64,000 nucleotides of DNA from Gyromitra esculenta (GCA_038503075.1 JBCAML010000020.1:992001-1056000), one strand, 5' to 3'; shown: positions 44,208-58,194, counted from the stretch's first letter. The notes: generated from the sequence alone by a model not told the origin. Numbers and translations: made by a program.

Positions 44208-47200
44208 TTATAAGAAATTAACTGAATGTCTTTTTGATTCCCTCCTGCCCTGCCCATCTTCTCCAATCTGGCTCAAAGCAGCAAGCGTGTCACTGCGACT
44301 ATTGGCAGTGTGGTTCCGATCCAGTCTCAGACCCTTCCATCCCTCTAATTCACGTTCGAGTCTTAAGCTCTTCTCACGCTCTTCGCGGGCTTCGCGTTCT
44401 GCTCGTCGAGCAGTGAGCTGATGTTCCGAGTCGGATGCCTGGAGTTCATCAATCGTTTTTAGTAGACGCTCTAGCTTCTCTTTGCCTTTAGTAATCTCAT
44501 CTTCGAGTTGTGTGTTGACTTTGTCTCGTCTCTCGATCTGGGTTTGAAGATCGCGAACAGTGCGGTCGACATTGCGGACTGAACGTTCGCTTTTGTTTCG
44601 CTCCTTCTCTTGATCGTCGAGCATTTTCTCGAGCTGAAAGATAATTAGTAGATGACCCGCCAAAAATTTGAAAAATTGCAGTTAAATGTACCTCTTGAAC
44701 CCTGCCGTGCAAGAACCTAACATCATGTGATGTCGAAGAATAGCTTTTTGTCTCCAAATCAACTAATTTTAGTTGAAGATCCTTCACTTGCTTCTCCAGT
44801 GAAGCTCTCTCCTTATGTAAGCTAACATTAGTCTCTCTCTCTGCCGCAATATCTCTCTGCGTCTCAAGCGCTAGTGCTTCGGCCCTCCGCATCTTCTCGA
44901 CTGCCGCCGATGCGACATCCTCCTGTCGTTGGAGACTTCCTTTGAGATCCAATAGCTCCCTGTCCATACCCGCAGCATTACGCATCGAGGGGCTTTCACC
45001 ATTCGCAAGGTCTTCAAGGCGCTGACTGGCTTGGCCAAGTCTTTGTTCAAGACTGCGTTTCTCCTTCTGGAGCATTTCTCGCTCCGAGACAACTTCGTCG
45101 ACGCTGGCGCGGAGGGTCCGGACTTGGGCGAGCAGGGAAACAACACGGCCCTGGGCTTCATTATGTGCTGCAACAGCATCATCATGAGACTGCGAGAGAT
45201 CTTGGAGTTTAGTCTCGAGGCGTGACTTCTCTTTGGCCCATGTTGAGCTGTTGAGAGCTTCATCATCTAATTTAGCGCGGAGATCTTCCACTTCCTCGCG
45301 GAGACGTCTAGTCTCTTGTCTGACTTGGACGACATTCTCTCGCTCAATTTCCAACTCTCCGGTCAAGGTTGAAAGTTCAGTCTGATACTTCTTCCTTGTT
45401 TGTTCCATTGAGCTTTCTTTATCCTCGAGATCAATTTCACGCCTGTTACGGTAGTCGTCGAGTTCGTTCTGCAATCTTTTCCTAGCTTGAAGGGCAGCGG
45501 ATAGGTCTGCCGAAAGATCTTCAACCTAAAACATATTAGAAAAAATATAGGTAGCGATATAAGAAACTGATTACCTTCTCTTCGTAATGTTGATTCTGCC
45601 TTTGTAGATCCTCCACTAATGAATCCATTTGCTTCCTCTCTGCTAGCACCGTCGCTGCCGTCTCCTCCGTTTCTCTCGCCTGACTTTTCGCGAACGCCTC
45701 GGCTCTGGACGCTTTAAGCACCGAAATCTCCGCTTGCTCAAGCTTACTGAAATACTCATCGCTTCTAGTCTTGTACAAATTCAAACTTGATGTGAGATCG
45801 GCGACCTTCGACGACTCGGCGTCCAAACGAATTTGTAAGTCCGCAAACTCGTTCAGGAGCTGAGTTCGGCCAACTTTGTCTTGTTGCTGCATCGAGAGTG
45901 CATCATCAAGCTCCGCTTGAGTTTCCCGGAGGTCTGTCTCGATAGCAGCTTTAGCTGCCTTGACTTTCTCGAACTGGTCTTTCGCTCGTCCAAGGTCTGA
46001 CACAGTCTCGTTGTAGACCATAACTAGGTTGCGTCTAGATTGTTCTTGCTGACTGATGAAGTCGTAGAGCTCCTCGTGACTCTTCGCTTGGATGTCTTTT
46101 AAGCTGAGTTCGATCGAGTTCATCGAAGCCTCGAGGGCTGAATTCTTCTGATCAGACTCATCAAGCAAGTCGTGAAGACGGCCATTCTCACGTTCAAGCT
46201 TAATAGCCCGTCTTGCAGACGGGCTCTGTTCTGCATCACCGTCCAGCGCTGTCACCCGATCGATCTGTGCTTGAAGGTGCTTGTTCTGCATTTCCGCGAG
46301 CTGTAGCTGGTTTTGGACTTCTTCGAGCTCCGTGGCAAGATCCATCCTTCGCTGAAAACTGATGGTATCCATTGTCTTGTCGGTCTTACCAGAATCGAAT
46401 GCATCTTGCCCAAACAGATTCTTTCTCGTGGGAGTTGACTGGTTGGAGTATGGTTTAGCGTTGAGTCTACTGAAGGGCCGCGGAGAACCATTTGCTGGAA
46501 TATTGTTCTGATTCATTTCATCAAGAAGCGCCCTCTTAGATGACGAATGCATGTTGTCCATCTCCGCCATCTCGTCCTGATGACGCTTTCTCAGCTCGGA
46601 GAGCTCTTTCTCGGCGCGGATTCGTCTTTCGTTTGAAAGCCTCAGGGATTGGTTTACCTCGTCCAACTTCGTGGCCAAATCAAACGATTGAACGATACTC
46701 TTCCTTCCTGATTCCCAGGTTTTTGGTTGTATGCCTTCAGGGTCAAATACTTTCTGAAGAACAAGTAGTTGTTGATGACAGTCTTCGAGCTCAGAGTTAG
46801 CAGTTGCAAGGGCGCTTTGGATCTGCTTTGTGTTTGTTTGTGCTTGAGCTTTCATCTGCCTCTCCATTTCCAGGGTTCTGTTCGCTTCAGCAAGTTGCAA
46901 TTGGAGACTAGAAGTTGTTTTCTCGGCGTTTCTGGTTGTCTTGTGTTCACGTGCAACTTCATGATTCAGATCCTCCAAGTTAAGTGATAATTTCTCCTTC
47001 TGTTTCTCGAGCGCACGGATCTGGATCTGTGCATCCTCAAATTGCTTTCGAAACTTCCTCGTCTCTTCATCGGATTTTGTCTTCTCAGTCGTCAAAGCAA
47101 CGATCTTGTCCCGATACTGCTCGCTTGCCTTCGCATTGGCCTTACTTATCTCGAGGTTCTTTTGTTGGATCTTGTTCTGCAGAGCGCGGTTGTCGTTTTC

Positions 47201-50200
47201 CGAAGCCGTAAGACGATTCTTAACCGCGTTGACTTCCGAGTCGATTCGTTTCCTGGACTGCTCATAAGACTGGCGCGCTCCATCCTGCTCACTAACGACC
47301 CTGGTAAGTCTGGAAACCTCTGCAGCTAGTCTTGTACGCTCCGACTCAGCGGTAGCAAGTGCCTCCCCCTTAGCCCTCAAATCTTTGTCTAGCCTCGCCT
47401 CTTTCTCTTTTGCTTGCCTAACTAGACTTTTTTCGATTTCAGATTCCGCCTGCATCCTCGCATTATCGGTTTCGGCAAGCCTATCGCGAAGGGTTTTCAA
47501 TTCTGCTTGAAAGTTCCTTTTTTCCTTCTCGGATTGTGAGCGAGCTTCAAGAGCACGCCGAAGCGTGTCCTGTTGTGCGTAGAGTTCCTTTTCAATTGTG
47601 AATTTAGCAGAAGTTATCGCATCGTGATCACGTTTCAAGTTGGCAAACTTATGCTCGCTGAGCAACGCAATATCAGCCCGTGATTGCCGTTCCTTATTCA
47701 ATTCAGCCTGAATAGTGGATAGCTCAGACTTAAGCTCCTTGACCTGCTCATCGAGAAGGCGACGGCCCTGTCCTGTTTTTGCGTCCTCGGTGATCTTAGC
47801 TTCAAGGAGTCTTCGAGCATCGGCTGCTTCCTTCTCGAGCCTCGAACACTGATGCTTTAATGTTTCTACCTCAGAGTGAGCGCTACGAAGACGTGCTAGA
47901 ATATCATCATGCTTTGTGTTCAAATGTCGTTTTTCGTCATCAAAAGCTTTGCGTTCTAGTTCCATTTTCTTAAGGTCAGCATGAAGGAGGGAGAGTTCAC
48001 TCTCTTTCCGACGGATAAGATCTTCGTATCCTGTTGATGTAGTTGATAGGTCGGACAATTGATCTCTGAGTTTTCTATTCTCATCGACTAATTCTCGAAT
48101 CTGCTTCTGGCTGGATTGGAGATTCGAGTTCTACGCTTAATGTTAGCCATGGAGAAAAGGGTAACGTGATTTACAAAATATACCGTCTGTGCAAGCTTCT
48201 CATCTAAATCACTGTCTGATTTCTTAAGAGCTTCCTCGTACTCACGCAACTTCCTCTCTTTCATGTTGAGGTGACTCTTCAAGAGATGTATTTCCTGTTC
48301 CAACTTATCCTCAGCATCACCCCTTTCCGCTCTCGTGTGTTCCGCTGCCTCAAGCTCGCGGTCCAAAAACTCCATCTTTGCTGCCAGGTCTCTCTTTTCA
48401 TCCTCCAATCGAGCAATGAGGTCACCAGCTTGTTCTAGTTCTTTCCTCCAGAGCTCAGCTTGCTCATCAGCCTTCTTTTTCGCGCTCATGAGTTCGTCAA
48501 TCTGATCCTCTAGCAAGTCCTGATCCTCAAGAGCACCCGCAAGCTTCTCGCTCAACTCGGCTTCCCTCTGCTGCATTCGTTTAGAGATCTCTTCTTTGTC
48601 AAGGGCAAGAGCTCTCTCGCTCTCCAGGGTCTTTTGCACTCTTTGCAGCTCAGTGTCGGCCTTTCTCCTCTCATCTTCGAGTTTCTGCCGGTTCTCTGCT
48701 TCGGTCTGCATAAGAGCTTCCATTTTTTGGATCATCTCATCCCGTTTCTTAACTTCATTCGAGGAGTGAGATGCTCCTAGTAGCGGTTTCATCTTCATAA
48801 AAAGTTTCCACCATGGGCTCTCGCAGAGATCGAGGTATACCTGCAAATTGCGTTGGATGATCATTGTTGCTTCGGCACGGTATAAGCGCTTCCTCACAAT
48901 CCTCCTCTGAAGGTAGCCCCTAGATATACTCTGAAACCTTGTTACAATATCTCGTACTAACGTATCTCGCTGTTCTTCCAGCTCTGCCAATACACCAGCA
49001 CGAAAAAACACCTTCGTTAGACCCACACGGTATAGTTGAGTATCGAGGCCCAACTGTTGAAGCATGAGTTGGCAAGCTTTTTGTCCTTCAAGGTAGCCTT
49101 TGGGAATTCTTGGCGTAAGAACTTCATACCGTTGCCTGAACTCGGCAAAAGGCAATCTGTTTGGGAAACCAGTCCTCGCAATTCTGATACCTTCCAATAC
49201 ACCGTTACATCTGAGCTGGTCCAACACTAATGACGCATTTAATTTCTTTGGTCGCTTTTGGTGATTGGGGATGATACACCGGACGAAATGGGGATGCGTG
49301 GAATGGAGTTGGGTCATCAGGCTAGTCAGCTGTTCCTTATGCCTTTGAGCAACTGTTCGGAAAAGTCCTTTCTTTACTCTGCTCTTCGAGGCATTTCCGT
49401 TTTCGGATGCATCTTCAGCATAGTCGGCGAATAATGAAGCGATATGTTTGTCATGGGAAGCAGCTAAGAGTTTCGTGATGTTGTCATTGAGTGGATCTTT
49501 ATTCTTCTCCAACCAACCTTCCGTGGAGTATTCGACCTCTGCAGCGTAGTGGGTGAGCATGAATCCCTGCTTGAGAAGGGAGCGTTTGTATTTTGGTGTC
49601 TTCTTATCCCAGAGGGAGTGAAGTTTCTCGGTAAACGATTTGTCGCTAGCTTTTGGCATAACGCAATCTTCATCAAGGCAAGAGAAGATACCGATGGGCT
49701 GCGGGCAGCGATTGTTAAATTCTACTTTCAAAAATAATAATCTAGGATAGCTACTCACGTTCGGCAGTTCAATCAAGTCAATAGTAGGTTGCAAATCGTG
49801 CCCAAAATCAATAAATTTCCATTCAATCTTTTCCCGCTCATACTCTTCCTGTTCTAAAACGAACATGTGGTGATTAAAGAACTGTTGTAGTTTTTCGTTT
49901 GTGTAGTTGATGCACAACTGTTCGAAACTATTGACCTATTTCTCACAATGAAATATATCAACCTCCGATTCAATATCAACTCGAAGAAAGTGCCAATAAT
50001 TACCTCAAAAATCTCGAAACCTGCAATATCAAGAACACCTATGAAACCGTCCCCTTCACCCCTAGTGTCAAGCTTGCTATTCACCATCTCGACCAACTTC
50101 CCAAACCCTCGTTCATACAACGCTTTTGCCAAAGCATCCAGGCTCTGCTTTACCTGCTCCGCCGTTCGTGATTGGTTGACCCATTCCCTGCCAGCTTTGA

Positions 50201-51956
50201 CTCTAGGCTTGAGTAATCCCTTCACGAACGCATCCACAGGTATGCCTAGGACATGAGATACCCTTTCGGCTTGGCCTCGATTAGGAAGACGCGCATCTTC
50301 GCCCCCACGTCGTTCCGGGACGACATCAATGTTACCGATATGCAGGACTGCAGCAATGACCCGTAGAATAGATACCTGTTCTTCGTTGCTAAACCCCATG
50401 ACATGGAATGCTTCCATTAAATATCGGAACTCATCCAAATCATTCACACCTATAATAGTATTGTTGCTGTTTTTAGTGTAATTCCACGCTTCTATACCCT
50501 CATCGTCCAGCAGGTACATTTCCCTCATCTGCTTGCTGGCACCTCGCAGGAGCTGGTAGAATACATGGTAATTTCTTTCATCGCTACCTTGATTGACGAC
50601 TCGACTCTTCTCAAGAAGATACCAGTCGATGAAAGCGCCCGCAATTTGGCCCGCTCGTGTGAACTCGATACGTATGAATTTACCGAAGCGAGATGAATTA
50701 TTATTACGGAGAGTTTGAGCATTGCCGAAGGCTTCAAGGATTGGATTGGCTCGAAGAATCTGGAGCTCCAGAGTTCCAAGTTGTTTGGATGAGGAGCTCT
50801 CACTAGCAACAGCAGCGAGGTATTGAATAACTTTCTTTGTATTTTCGGTTTTCCCAGCCCCAGATTCACCACTAAATGATAGGTTAGAGGCTAAGCTTGC
50901 GGGCGGGACGTCTACGACACATAGGTACGTACGTAACTAAAATACTCTGGTTCTCTTTATCTTCAAGCATATTTCGGAAAGCGACGTCTGTAATTGCAAA
51001 GATGTGGGGTTTTGTTTCGTCTCTTGATCTGTTTTTATACAGGGATATATAGTCATTGTTGTAGATTGGTAATGAGCAGTAAGGGTTTACTGTTACCAAA
51101 AACAAGCCAGAATATGTCTAGGTTAAACATTTAGTGTCAGCCACGAGTGGGAATAATTGGTTATTATTAAATTAAAAGATTTTAAGAATTACATAGATGA
51201 GGTCTGCTTGGTAGCGGAGGTGGAGGTTATGCACTACTGAAGCTTCATTGAGGTGAGTAAGCTCTGCCATGTCATCTGCTTTGTCGAACTTGGCCGGATT
51301 GACTTTGTCGACATTATCAGAGTGAACAGTTCGTTCCTATAGGTGATTAAATTTTAGCAATTGTTATGGTCCCCCACTTATCCACACTAATCTGGACCGA
51401 TAACTCCCCCCTAGCTTCGAGTGTAGGAATCACGCACCGTTCCATCGTCACATCGTACAGTGAGCATTCCATCATCGTCCAGCACAACCTCTCCCTTTAC
51501 GAATGCCTTTTCCGGATCCCTAACCCATACCCATCGTCTCCCGGAGAAGTCACTATTTTCGCCGGCTATCCCGACCCCTAAACTTGCAGTACTATTCCGT
51601 CGTCCATCAGCAGCCTTGATGAAATTTGGAGCAAATGTACCAGGCAAGCCTTTCGCAACAGAGGTGCTTCTGCTATAACGAGGGCTAACAACCACAGCAG
51701 AGCTGGGCCGAGGTGCGGTGGGGCTAGGAGAAAGTGCTGCAGTGAGGGCAGACACTGATTGTCTATGACCTCTCATTCCTGGTGTGGGTGAGGTGACGAC
51801 CTCAGGCGGGGGATAGGAAGTTGTGATATTGGTTGGTGATGATGAGGACTTCTTGTGAACCCCCGAGACAGGACGACGTTGCTGCCATGATAACAACGGA
51901 GGAGTGTTTGAAGAGCTCGAGGGTGATGGGAACCCTAATGGGTTAAAACCGGACAT
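44208..51956 (-). CDS. myoB: Class II myosin heavy chain, nine exons
   Basis: Predicted 2,407-residue motor for the contractile ring and septation. In-frame exons: 51956-51438, 51336-51193, 51117-50933, 50871-50004, 49935-49759, 49698-48184, 48130-45575, 45525-44692 and 44633-44208. A Ser/Pro-rich N-terminal tail of about 130 residues precedes the SH3-like [17 protein letters not shown]. The motor carries the P-loop GESGAGKT (284-291; its leading Thr codon is split by an intron), switch-2 DIAGFE (564-569), the actin-binding/SH1 region ([26 protein letters not shown]), and the converter/IQ region ([20 protein letters not shown]). About 1,450 residues of near-continuous coiled coil follow, typical of filamentous-fungal myosin II (about 2,200-2,400 residues), ending in a short basic tail ([13 protein letters not shown]). 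All motifs are intact. Shares a promoter with the Red1-like gene. Confidence 0.96.
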
Positions 51957-52847
51957 GGTGTTCCGGAGCGTTTGAGTGAGAACAATTCGTGGAAAGAAGA
52001 ATCGGAGGAGGTAGAGAAGGATATAGTGGCAGGGAGGGCCATGTATACACACATGTACATGTAAACATGCGAGAAACAAGAGAGCAAGGATGCAGAGAGG
52101 GAGCAGCGCAGCGAAGGGAGTATCTACTCTTTCTCCCCCTGCAGCAATCAGAGCCTCAACAGTTGGCATACAAACACAACAACCTGTCAACATTTATCCA
52201 ATTTGGTGCTAGCGCTGGTTTCTCGAGGATTCCGAAAGCGTCGTTGCGTCAGATTTCCCCGCTTCAATTCCAAAATTAACTGCCACATCGCTTATATAAC
52301 CAAGAATCCTCGAAAGAAATCGAGAACTCTCTCCCCACCACAACCTCCACTCTTCTCCATCAAACAGAAAGGGGAGGGAAGGAAAGGAAAGAAAAAGAAA
52401 GGCCCTCACAAGAAAGACAGGAATACAGAAAAAAAAACAGAATAACAGAGTATTTAGACCTGTGGAAAACAGGGCAAGAGGGCCAGAAAAGAATAGCCGG
52501 TTTTGGCATCTCCAATACATACTTAACTTATTAATTTGCAGCGACGGATCGACTCGACTCAGATCCTGGCCTTTTTGTACTAACCAACTGTTCCAGTCAG
52601 CAGCGGCCTATCATCTAGGTATCCACTTTGGTTCTTTGAAAAAACATCTCTATCCCCTAACCACCTACTTCGGTACTCACACGGACCACCACACTACTCT
52701 TGATCTTGGATTCATCCGCCACCACCTACACTCGTCTCCATCTCCTCTCCTCCTCTTGTTGTCATACTCACCTTGTTGAACCATCGCGTCTTTTATCACT
52801 GCTGCTGATTTATCCATCCCCCAAGTTTATCTTTTCTTCCGTCTGCA
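51957..52847. promoter_or_regulatory. Shared promoter between myosin II and the Red1-like gene
   Basis: An 891-bp head-to-head spacer. It contains an unbroken 37-base purine run at 52366-52402 (CT-rich on the other strand), a pyrimidine-rich run near 52722-52765 just before the Red1-like start, and TACATGTA at 52056-52063, about 100 bp upstream of the myosin ATG. CT-rich tracts are common in promoters of highly expressed fungal genes; coordinated expression of the pair is only a suggestion. Confidence 0.7.
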
Positions 52848-55800
52848 ATGACGAACTACCCTCCCACTCCAGCGTTTGGAGGGTTCCCTCTTCCCGCTCC
52901 GAAAGGTCCTCCTGGTTTGAGCCAAGATCTGCGGAAATTGAGTATCAACAGCGTTGGCAGTAGTAATACTACTTTGCCTTCGCCTGCGATTCAGTCTCCT
53001 AATTATTTACACAAGTTTTCCAACAATAGTAGCGCGCCTCGGCAACCATTTTCTGGTCCTCTATCTTCAATACCCATTACTTCTCCTAATCAGGTGCACA
53101 CGCCTCTGTCAGGATTTAATAAGCAAGATCGCAGGAATGATAATGGCGCGCCGGAAGATAGAGAAGAAGGGGAGCTGTCGGATGCAGAAGATCTCGGAGA
53201 ATCACATGTTAATAAGCGCAATAACCGTTCTGGCAGTAGGCAGCGAGATCGAGGTATTCAGAGCCAGCAGGGAAGAGAGTTTGTCCCTCACGGTACGTCC
53301 GGACGCCAGTTTTCTGTGGCGTTGAGGGACGTCGAACCTGCACTAAAAAGAACTACAGGAATGAGGACTAATGGTGAACCTCCCAACCACTCATCTATCG
53401 CACGTTCGCAGACATGGTAAGACCTTTTCTCAACGTTCCGTTTCTATGGAGAGCTTGCTGATTGAGTCTTGGGGGCTTATAGGAACGAACCTTACCGCAG
53501 AGAATCTACATCTCAGAGCTGGAATCAGCAAAGCTCAAATCGAAAGAGATCTTCCGAATTGGCTTCTGCTGGGCCGCCTAAAGTACCAAAGGGCGAACTG
53601 CACGAAAAAAAGTTCGACCCGCCGAGCCAATCGAAAGTTATGGGAAATGGAAAAGGTAGAGTGGTTTGATTTATTTATCCGAACTCCCCGCAGCCCAATT
53701 TTTTTGTAACATGATATAGTCACTTAGCGATAATAGCGTAGTCTGTGCTAACACTACCTTTTTCTCGAAATAGGTAATTTTCGAGACCGTAGGTCACCAG
53801 GATCCGGCGGGTTCACCTCTCCACCATCTGGCCCTAAGAATCAGCCACTTTCTGCTCATTCTACCACGACCGTTAAGGGAATGCACATAAGTAATAACCC
53901 GGCACACATCTCTACCCCTCAATTTACATCAGAAACCCCAAAGACAGTAGCGGAATTACGCGGTGAAGCACAACGCGCTGTCTTGAATATGCTACCCCTT
54001 AAAGTTACCTTCAAGTATATGGTCGAAGAGGCAGGAATCGATGCGAATGTGTTGAAAAAGGTATTTACCGGAATCGGTCTGCCACCTCCAACAGAGACGC
54101 CTTCGCCATCACCTTATGGAGATATTGACCACCCACACAGAGGGATTACTAAACTTAAGTCAAGGGAGAAATCTTCCGACAGGATGGAAATTGACAAAGA
54201 AGCACAATCTATACGCAAACAACTCGAGAAAGATGCTCGGGATAGGGAACGGAGAGAGGCCGAGGCTAAAGCTGCCGAATTAGTTCGCCAACGCGAAGCA
54301 GCGAAAGAGGAGGAGGAAAAAAAGAGGAGACTTGCAGAGGTTGAAGCTAAGAAAGAGGTATTGAGGAGAAAGATTGACGAGCTGAAACTACCTGGCAAAT
54401 CAGCTTCCCCCGTTACTCCACTTACACTCATTTCATCTACACCTGTGATGGAGGCCATTGCCAGAACATCAGCCGTGCCTCCGCCTAAACCCGAAGCGCA
54501 TAGGATTCCAGGTTTATTACTTGGCCAGTTAGATGGATGCTACTCTGATACACCATCTTCCCCAGAGATCATGCCTGAACAGTGTGATACTATTATGAAA
54601 GATTCCCCTGAACCGACGGCGTCCCAATCTTCCGGAAACTCTACAGGAGTCTTTGCAGCTGTTTCTAACATATCTACTGGTCCAGCCACAACCCCTTCAC
54701 CTGAACGTCCTCTTGCTCAGCGCAGAAAGAGGCCAGTTGCTTCTGATATGTATTCGGAACCTATGCCAACAACTAAACGCAAGTTTGGTGATCAGAGAAA
54801 GGTACCCATAGAATTGATTATTGACATATCAGACGAGGAGGAGGATGAAGAGGATGAAGAGGATGAAGAGGATGAAGAGCAGGAGGAAAGGGGATCTGAG
54901 CACACAGGGGATGATTCAGGAACATCTCGGTCAACACCTTCCGGTACAAGTTCTAAGAAGAGTGTAATCAACGGGAATAATAGCCCGCCACGCCTTCGCC
55001 CCGGTCACACAGCTCCTGTTGGAGGTTTCACTGCCAGCGGCACACACTCGAAACTTGACTCAGCAAAGGCTCTTCAAGACAAAGAAGAGCAGATTAGAGC
55101 TCTCAAGGAGGCCATTCAAAAAGCTCAACAAATGAAGAAAATTCGAGCAAAAACCGGCATGTCAACACCTACGCCAGTTGGAACTCCAACTATTGGAATG
55201 GGGCCTAGCATCCCGCCGCCCCTCACGCAGAAGCAGCAGCAACAGCAGGTGACAGATGTTGCTGTAGAAGTCACATTGGCTCTTGATAACGCTGAAAAGG
55301 AAAACGAAACAACTCGACAGAATGAAGAGAGGCAAAAAGTACTTCTTGCCCAGGCTGTTCAAGCTAAAGCTAAGGTGGATATTACAAGGCTCAAGGAATT
55401 CCGAAAGAAGGAGAAAGAGGAAAAAATGAAAGCGCTCCTTACAGAAATCGAAGAAATCCAGAAGTCCGAAGCCGAAAAACGGAAGAAGAGGGCGGAAGAG
55501 GCCGAAGCCTCAGAGAAGAGAATGCGGCAAGTGAAAGAGGAGATGGAAAGAAAGCTTAAAGAGGCTGAAGACGAAAGGTTGAAGATCAGGCAGGAATTAG
55601 AAAGAATGCAGCGTGAGGAGAGTGAGATGGAGGCGAAGAAGGAAGCATTGAAAGCGGAGCTAGCGGCGATGGAGAAAGCTGTCGAACAAACAGTGGATGC
55701 TATGGGAGAGGGAAGTGACGAAGTTGCAAATCAGGCTATTTCCAAAAAGAAAGAGGAAATCGAGCAACTGAAAAAGGCTATGGAGGAGAGCGAAGGTAGG

Positions 55801-57400
55801 ATTGTCCAGTCTAATTCCTGCTAATATTATACTTCCATTACTGGTGTCTTTATTTGTTTGCCATTTAACGGGCTGGCGCAATATTTTGAGCCTTGGGTAT
55901 CAAAGATTTTAATGACGGGCAATCGCTTATAATTTGAATCTTTCTGATTACAGTCGACCAAACGAATTTTGAAGCAGCCATTTCTTCCGTCTCGTCTGTC
56001 GCTGGGAACAATGCGAGATCGTTTTCGGACTTACAGATAACCCAACTGGATGTTTTAAAGGGTTCTAACCCAGATAAAGCAGATACCCGAGATGATGTTG
56101 TCATGGCGGGCAATTTGGATACCAAAATGAATGTTTTCGTAGGTACTTACCAACAGTTTCGAGCACCAACATTGGAAAGGACCGAGATTCCCTCCATTCA
56201 TGTGCCTACAGCCTCCTTGCCAATATCTATCGACAGTTTGGAAGATGCTATGGAGCTTGATCAACAGGTGAACGAAGAGGAAAATGTAAACGAGAATGAC
56301 GTTTATACTGATGTTGACATGGACGCCCAAAGCAATGAAGAGGATGACAGAGAGGGTAAAGAATCTGGTGAGGCGAGTGAAAACTCCGAAGAAAATGAAG
56401 ACTGTGACAAGGAAAAGCAACTGGAGTTGGGACAGGGACCAGCGCCTGCGACTTTGGATACCGGATATTTGCCAACCCCCGCGTCGATAACTTCTCTAGA
56501 ACCAAACCTTGCGGAAAACGTGGTGGCACCGAGGCTCTTGGGAAGAAACCATGCTGTGGAGGAAGCTAATCTGCTTATATCAGTGCCCGAGCAAGAAAAA
56601 CTTGTCAGAGAGCTCGTGGACCCCACCAAGGTTTGCAACAAGACCACTTTACCTACACCTTTTTATTTTTCCTCTACACTCCTGTACTTTAATATGATTT
56701 GGTGTTGGCTAACAACAGTTTCTTGCTCTCACCTTGCTTGTGAATGGCTACTTCCTTATGGATTTAAATAGATCACCTCTACTACCGCTACTATAAGCGA
56801 TATCAAGAAACAAGAACAAGAAAAAATACCAAGACAGCCAGAGCACGTCTTCACGCCCTACAAATCACCCTTGACTAACTTCAAGTCTTTCCGCTATCAT
56901 CCAAATTTCCTCGACTTTTGCCCAGGGGGTTATAAGAGTCTAACATTTTCTAACCGCATCGACCCCATGAGACCTCTGTGTCGGTGGGAGCTTAGCGGCG
57001 GGACATGTAGTGATACTAGTTGCCTAGGGCTACATCAGAAACAGCTTGAGGTCCCTGGTACGCCACCCTTCCTCGATTCCATGGTAGAATTCGCAATTTG
57101 GCTAACAATACTGGAGCAATAGATGATGAAATACTTGTCGAGCTCGCGTCTGTTGTAGAAGGTTCTAATGAGGAAGAGCGTAATAATTACAATCGCGGTC
57201 TTAGGCAGGCAATCGCAGCCATGCGCGAGCAAGGGGTCAAGGACTTCCAGACGGTTGTTGCTGGTATTGCGTCATATCGCAGACGATTCCTCGGCGACGA
57301 AACAAGGGTGTTAAGATTGCCATATGCTCCAACCCCTCCAGGTCCGCCTCCCCAACAACAACAGCGGATACCTTCGTCTTCTCTCTCCTCTTACATTTGA
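52848..57400 (+). CDS. Red1/ZFC3H1-like zinc-finger protein, six exons
   Basis: Predicted 1,334 residues. Exons 52848-53416, 53483-53655, 53774-55795, 55954-56630, 56772-57057 and 57123-57400 all join in frame. Order: a disordered N terminus, a charged segment with acidic heptad (EEGELSDAEDL), a helical region (RGEAQRAVLNMLPLKVTFKY), long charged coiled coils, an acidic repeat near 54833-54890, and a second acidic region. The C-terminal module (YKSPLTNFKSFRYH, NRIDPMRPLCRWELSGG) has the putative zinc-finger Cys1217-Cys1226-Cys1231-His1235, then DDEILVELASVVEG. This C-terminal finger is that of fission-yeast Red1 and human ZFC3H1, scaffolds linking the Mtr4-like helicase to nuclear RNA decay. 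Assignment rests on that finger and the overall architecture; the rest diverges fast. Confidence 0.82.
54833..54890 (+). repeat. Coding acidic microsatellite in the Red1-like gene
   Basis: Repeats of GAGGATGAA encode an uninterrupted Glu/Asp run (EEEDEEDEEDEEDEE and onward) just after a hydrophobic IELIIDISDEE motif, which resembles a SUMO-interacting motif (hydrophobic core followed by acidic residues). The repeat is likely length-variable between strains. Confidence 0.85.
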
Positions 57401-58194
57401 TCTTTAGTCTTCCTGGGTTCAATCCAGGAAAACCAAGATGGAGCTGTTTTAGTATTATTATTATAACCATTGGGTTCAGTATAAGTAGTTGGCAACGATA
57501 TTGTCTTAGTAATCCTTGTAAAAGTCGGTTTCGCTCCTTCTTTTGTATTCTTACACTCTTGTACTCTGATTTGGCTCCCTGATTACTGGGCGCTGCAGGA
57601 GAGGGTCTCTTGGGGGGTTTCCTTTGTATGAGTTCAAGCGCCCAGGGGAAATTTTAAACCAATTTCGGTCTCTTGTCGTTATGCTTTTTTTTCTCTTCGG
57701 TTTTTGAGGATAATAGGAGTTATCAGGTTCTATTAGTAGATATAAAGGCTTATAACTTAGGTACATGCATTCAGTGTAATTTACTGGGGCAGCTCTCGGG
57801 CAGCTTTAATGGTATTTAATTTCATAAAGATTTGGTTCAGTCAACCTCATACTATCATCTATCGTTGGTTGCTTAATACTACATGTAGAGTGTTAGACTA
57901 TTTAACCACATAGCGATAGATAGGGTAATTTATTTCAAATGCCCCAGGGGGGCGGGGTTACTTTATATACAGAGGGGGAAATGCGAATTTGGTGTCAGAT
58001 AGCGCCAGAGCACGATCGAGGAATAATGACAAACAAGAGTCAGTCCATATTAGGAGACTTGCCCCACTATTAGAAAAGGCAATCTATTTATTAAACAAAA
58101 GCATACCCAGAGTTCGAAGCTTAAAAACTGAACAAAAGCGATATGGTACGTACTATATAACACGAAAGCGAGATTGAGTTAGAACAGTAATAGT
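57401..58194. other. Intergenic, 3' side of the Red1-like gene
   Basis: A short hairpin CCTGG-GTTCAAT-CCAGG sits at 57413-57429, just after the Red1-like stop; it is in the terminator/3' UTR region. TACATGTA at 57880-57887. No gene. Confidence 0.5.

Noticed and set aside
44497..47329. Several frames of 60-130 codons on both strands
   Set aside because: Shadows of the myosin tail exons, whose repetitive coiled-coil codons keep other frames open.
57413..57429. Hairpin CCTGG-GTTCAAT-CCAGG resembling a tRNA T-arm
   Set aside because: The loop is shifted by one base from a true T-loop, and no acceptor, D or anticodon arms lie upstream, where the Red1-like coding end sits.
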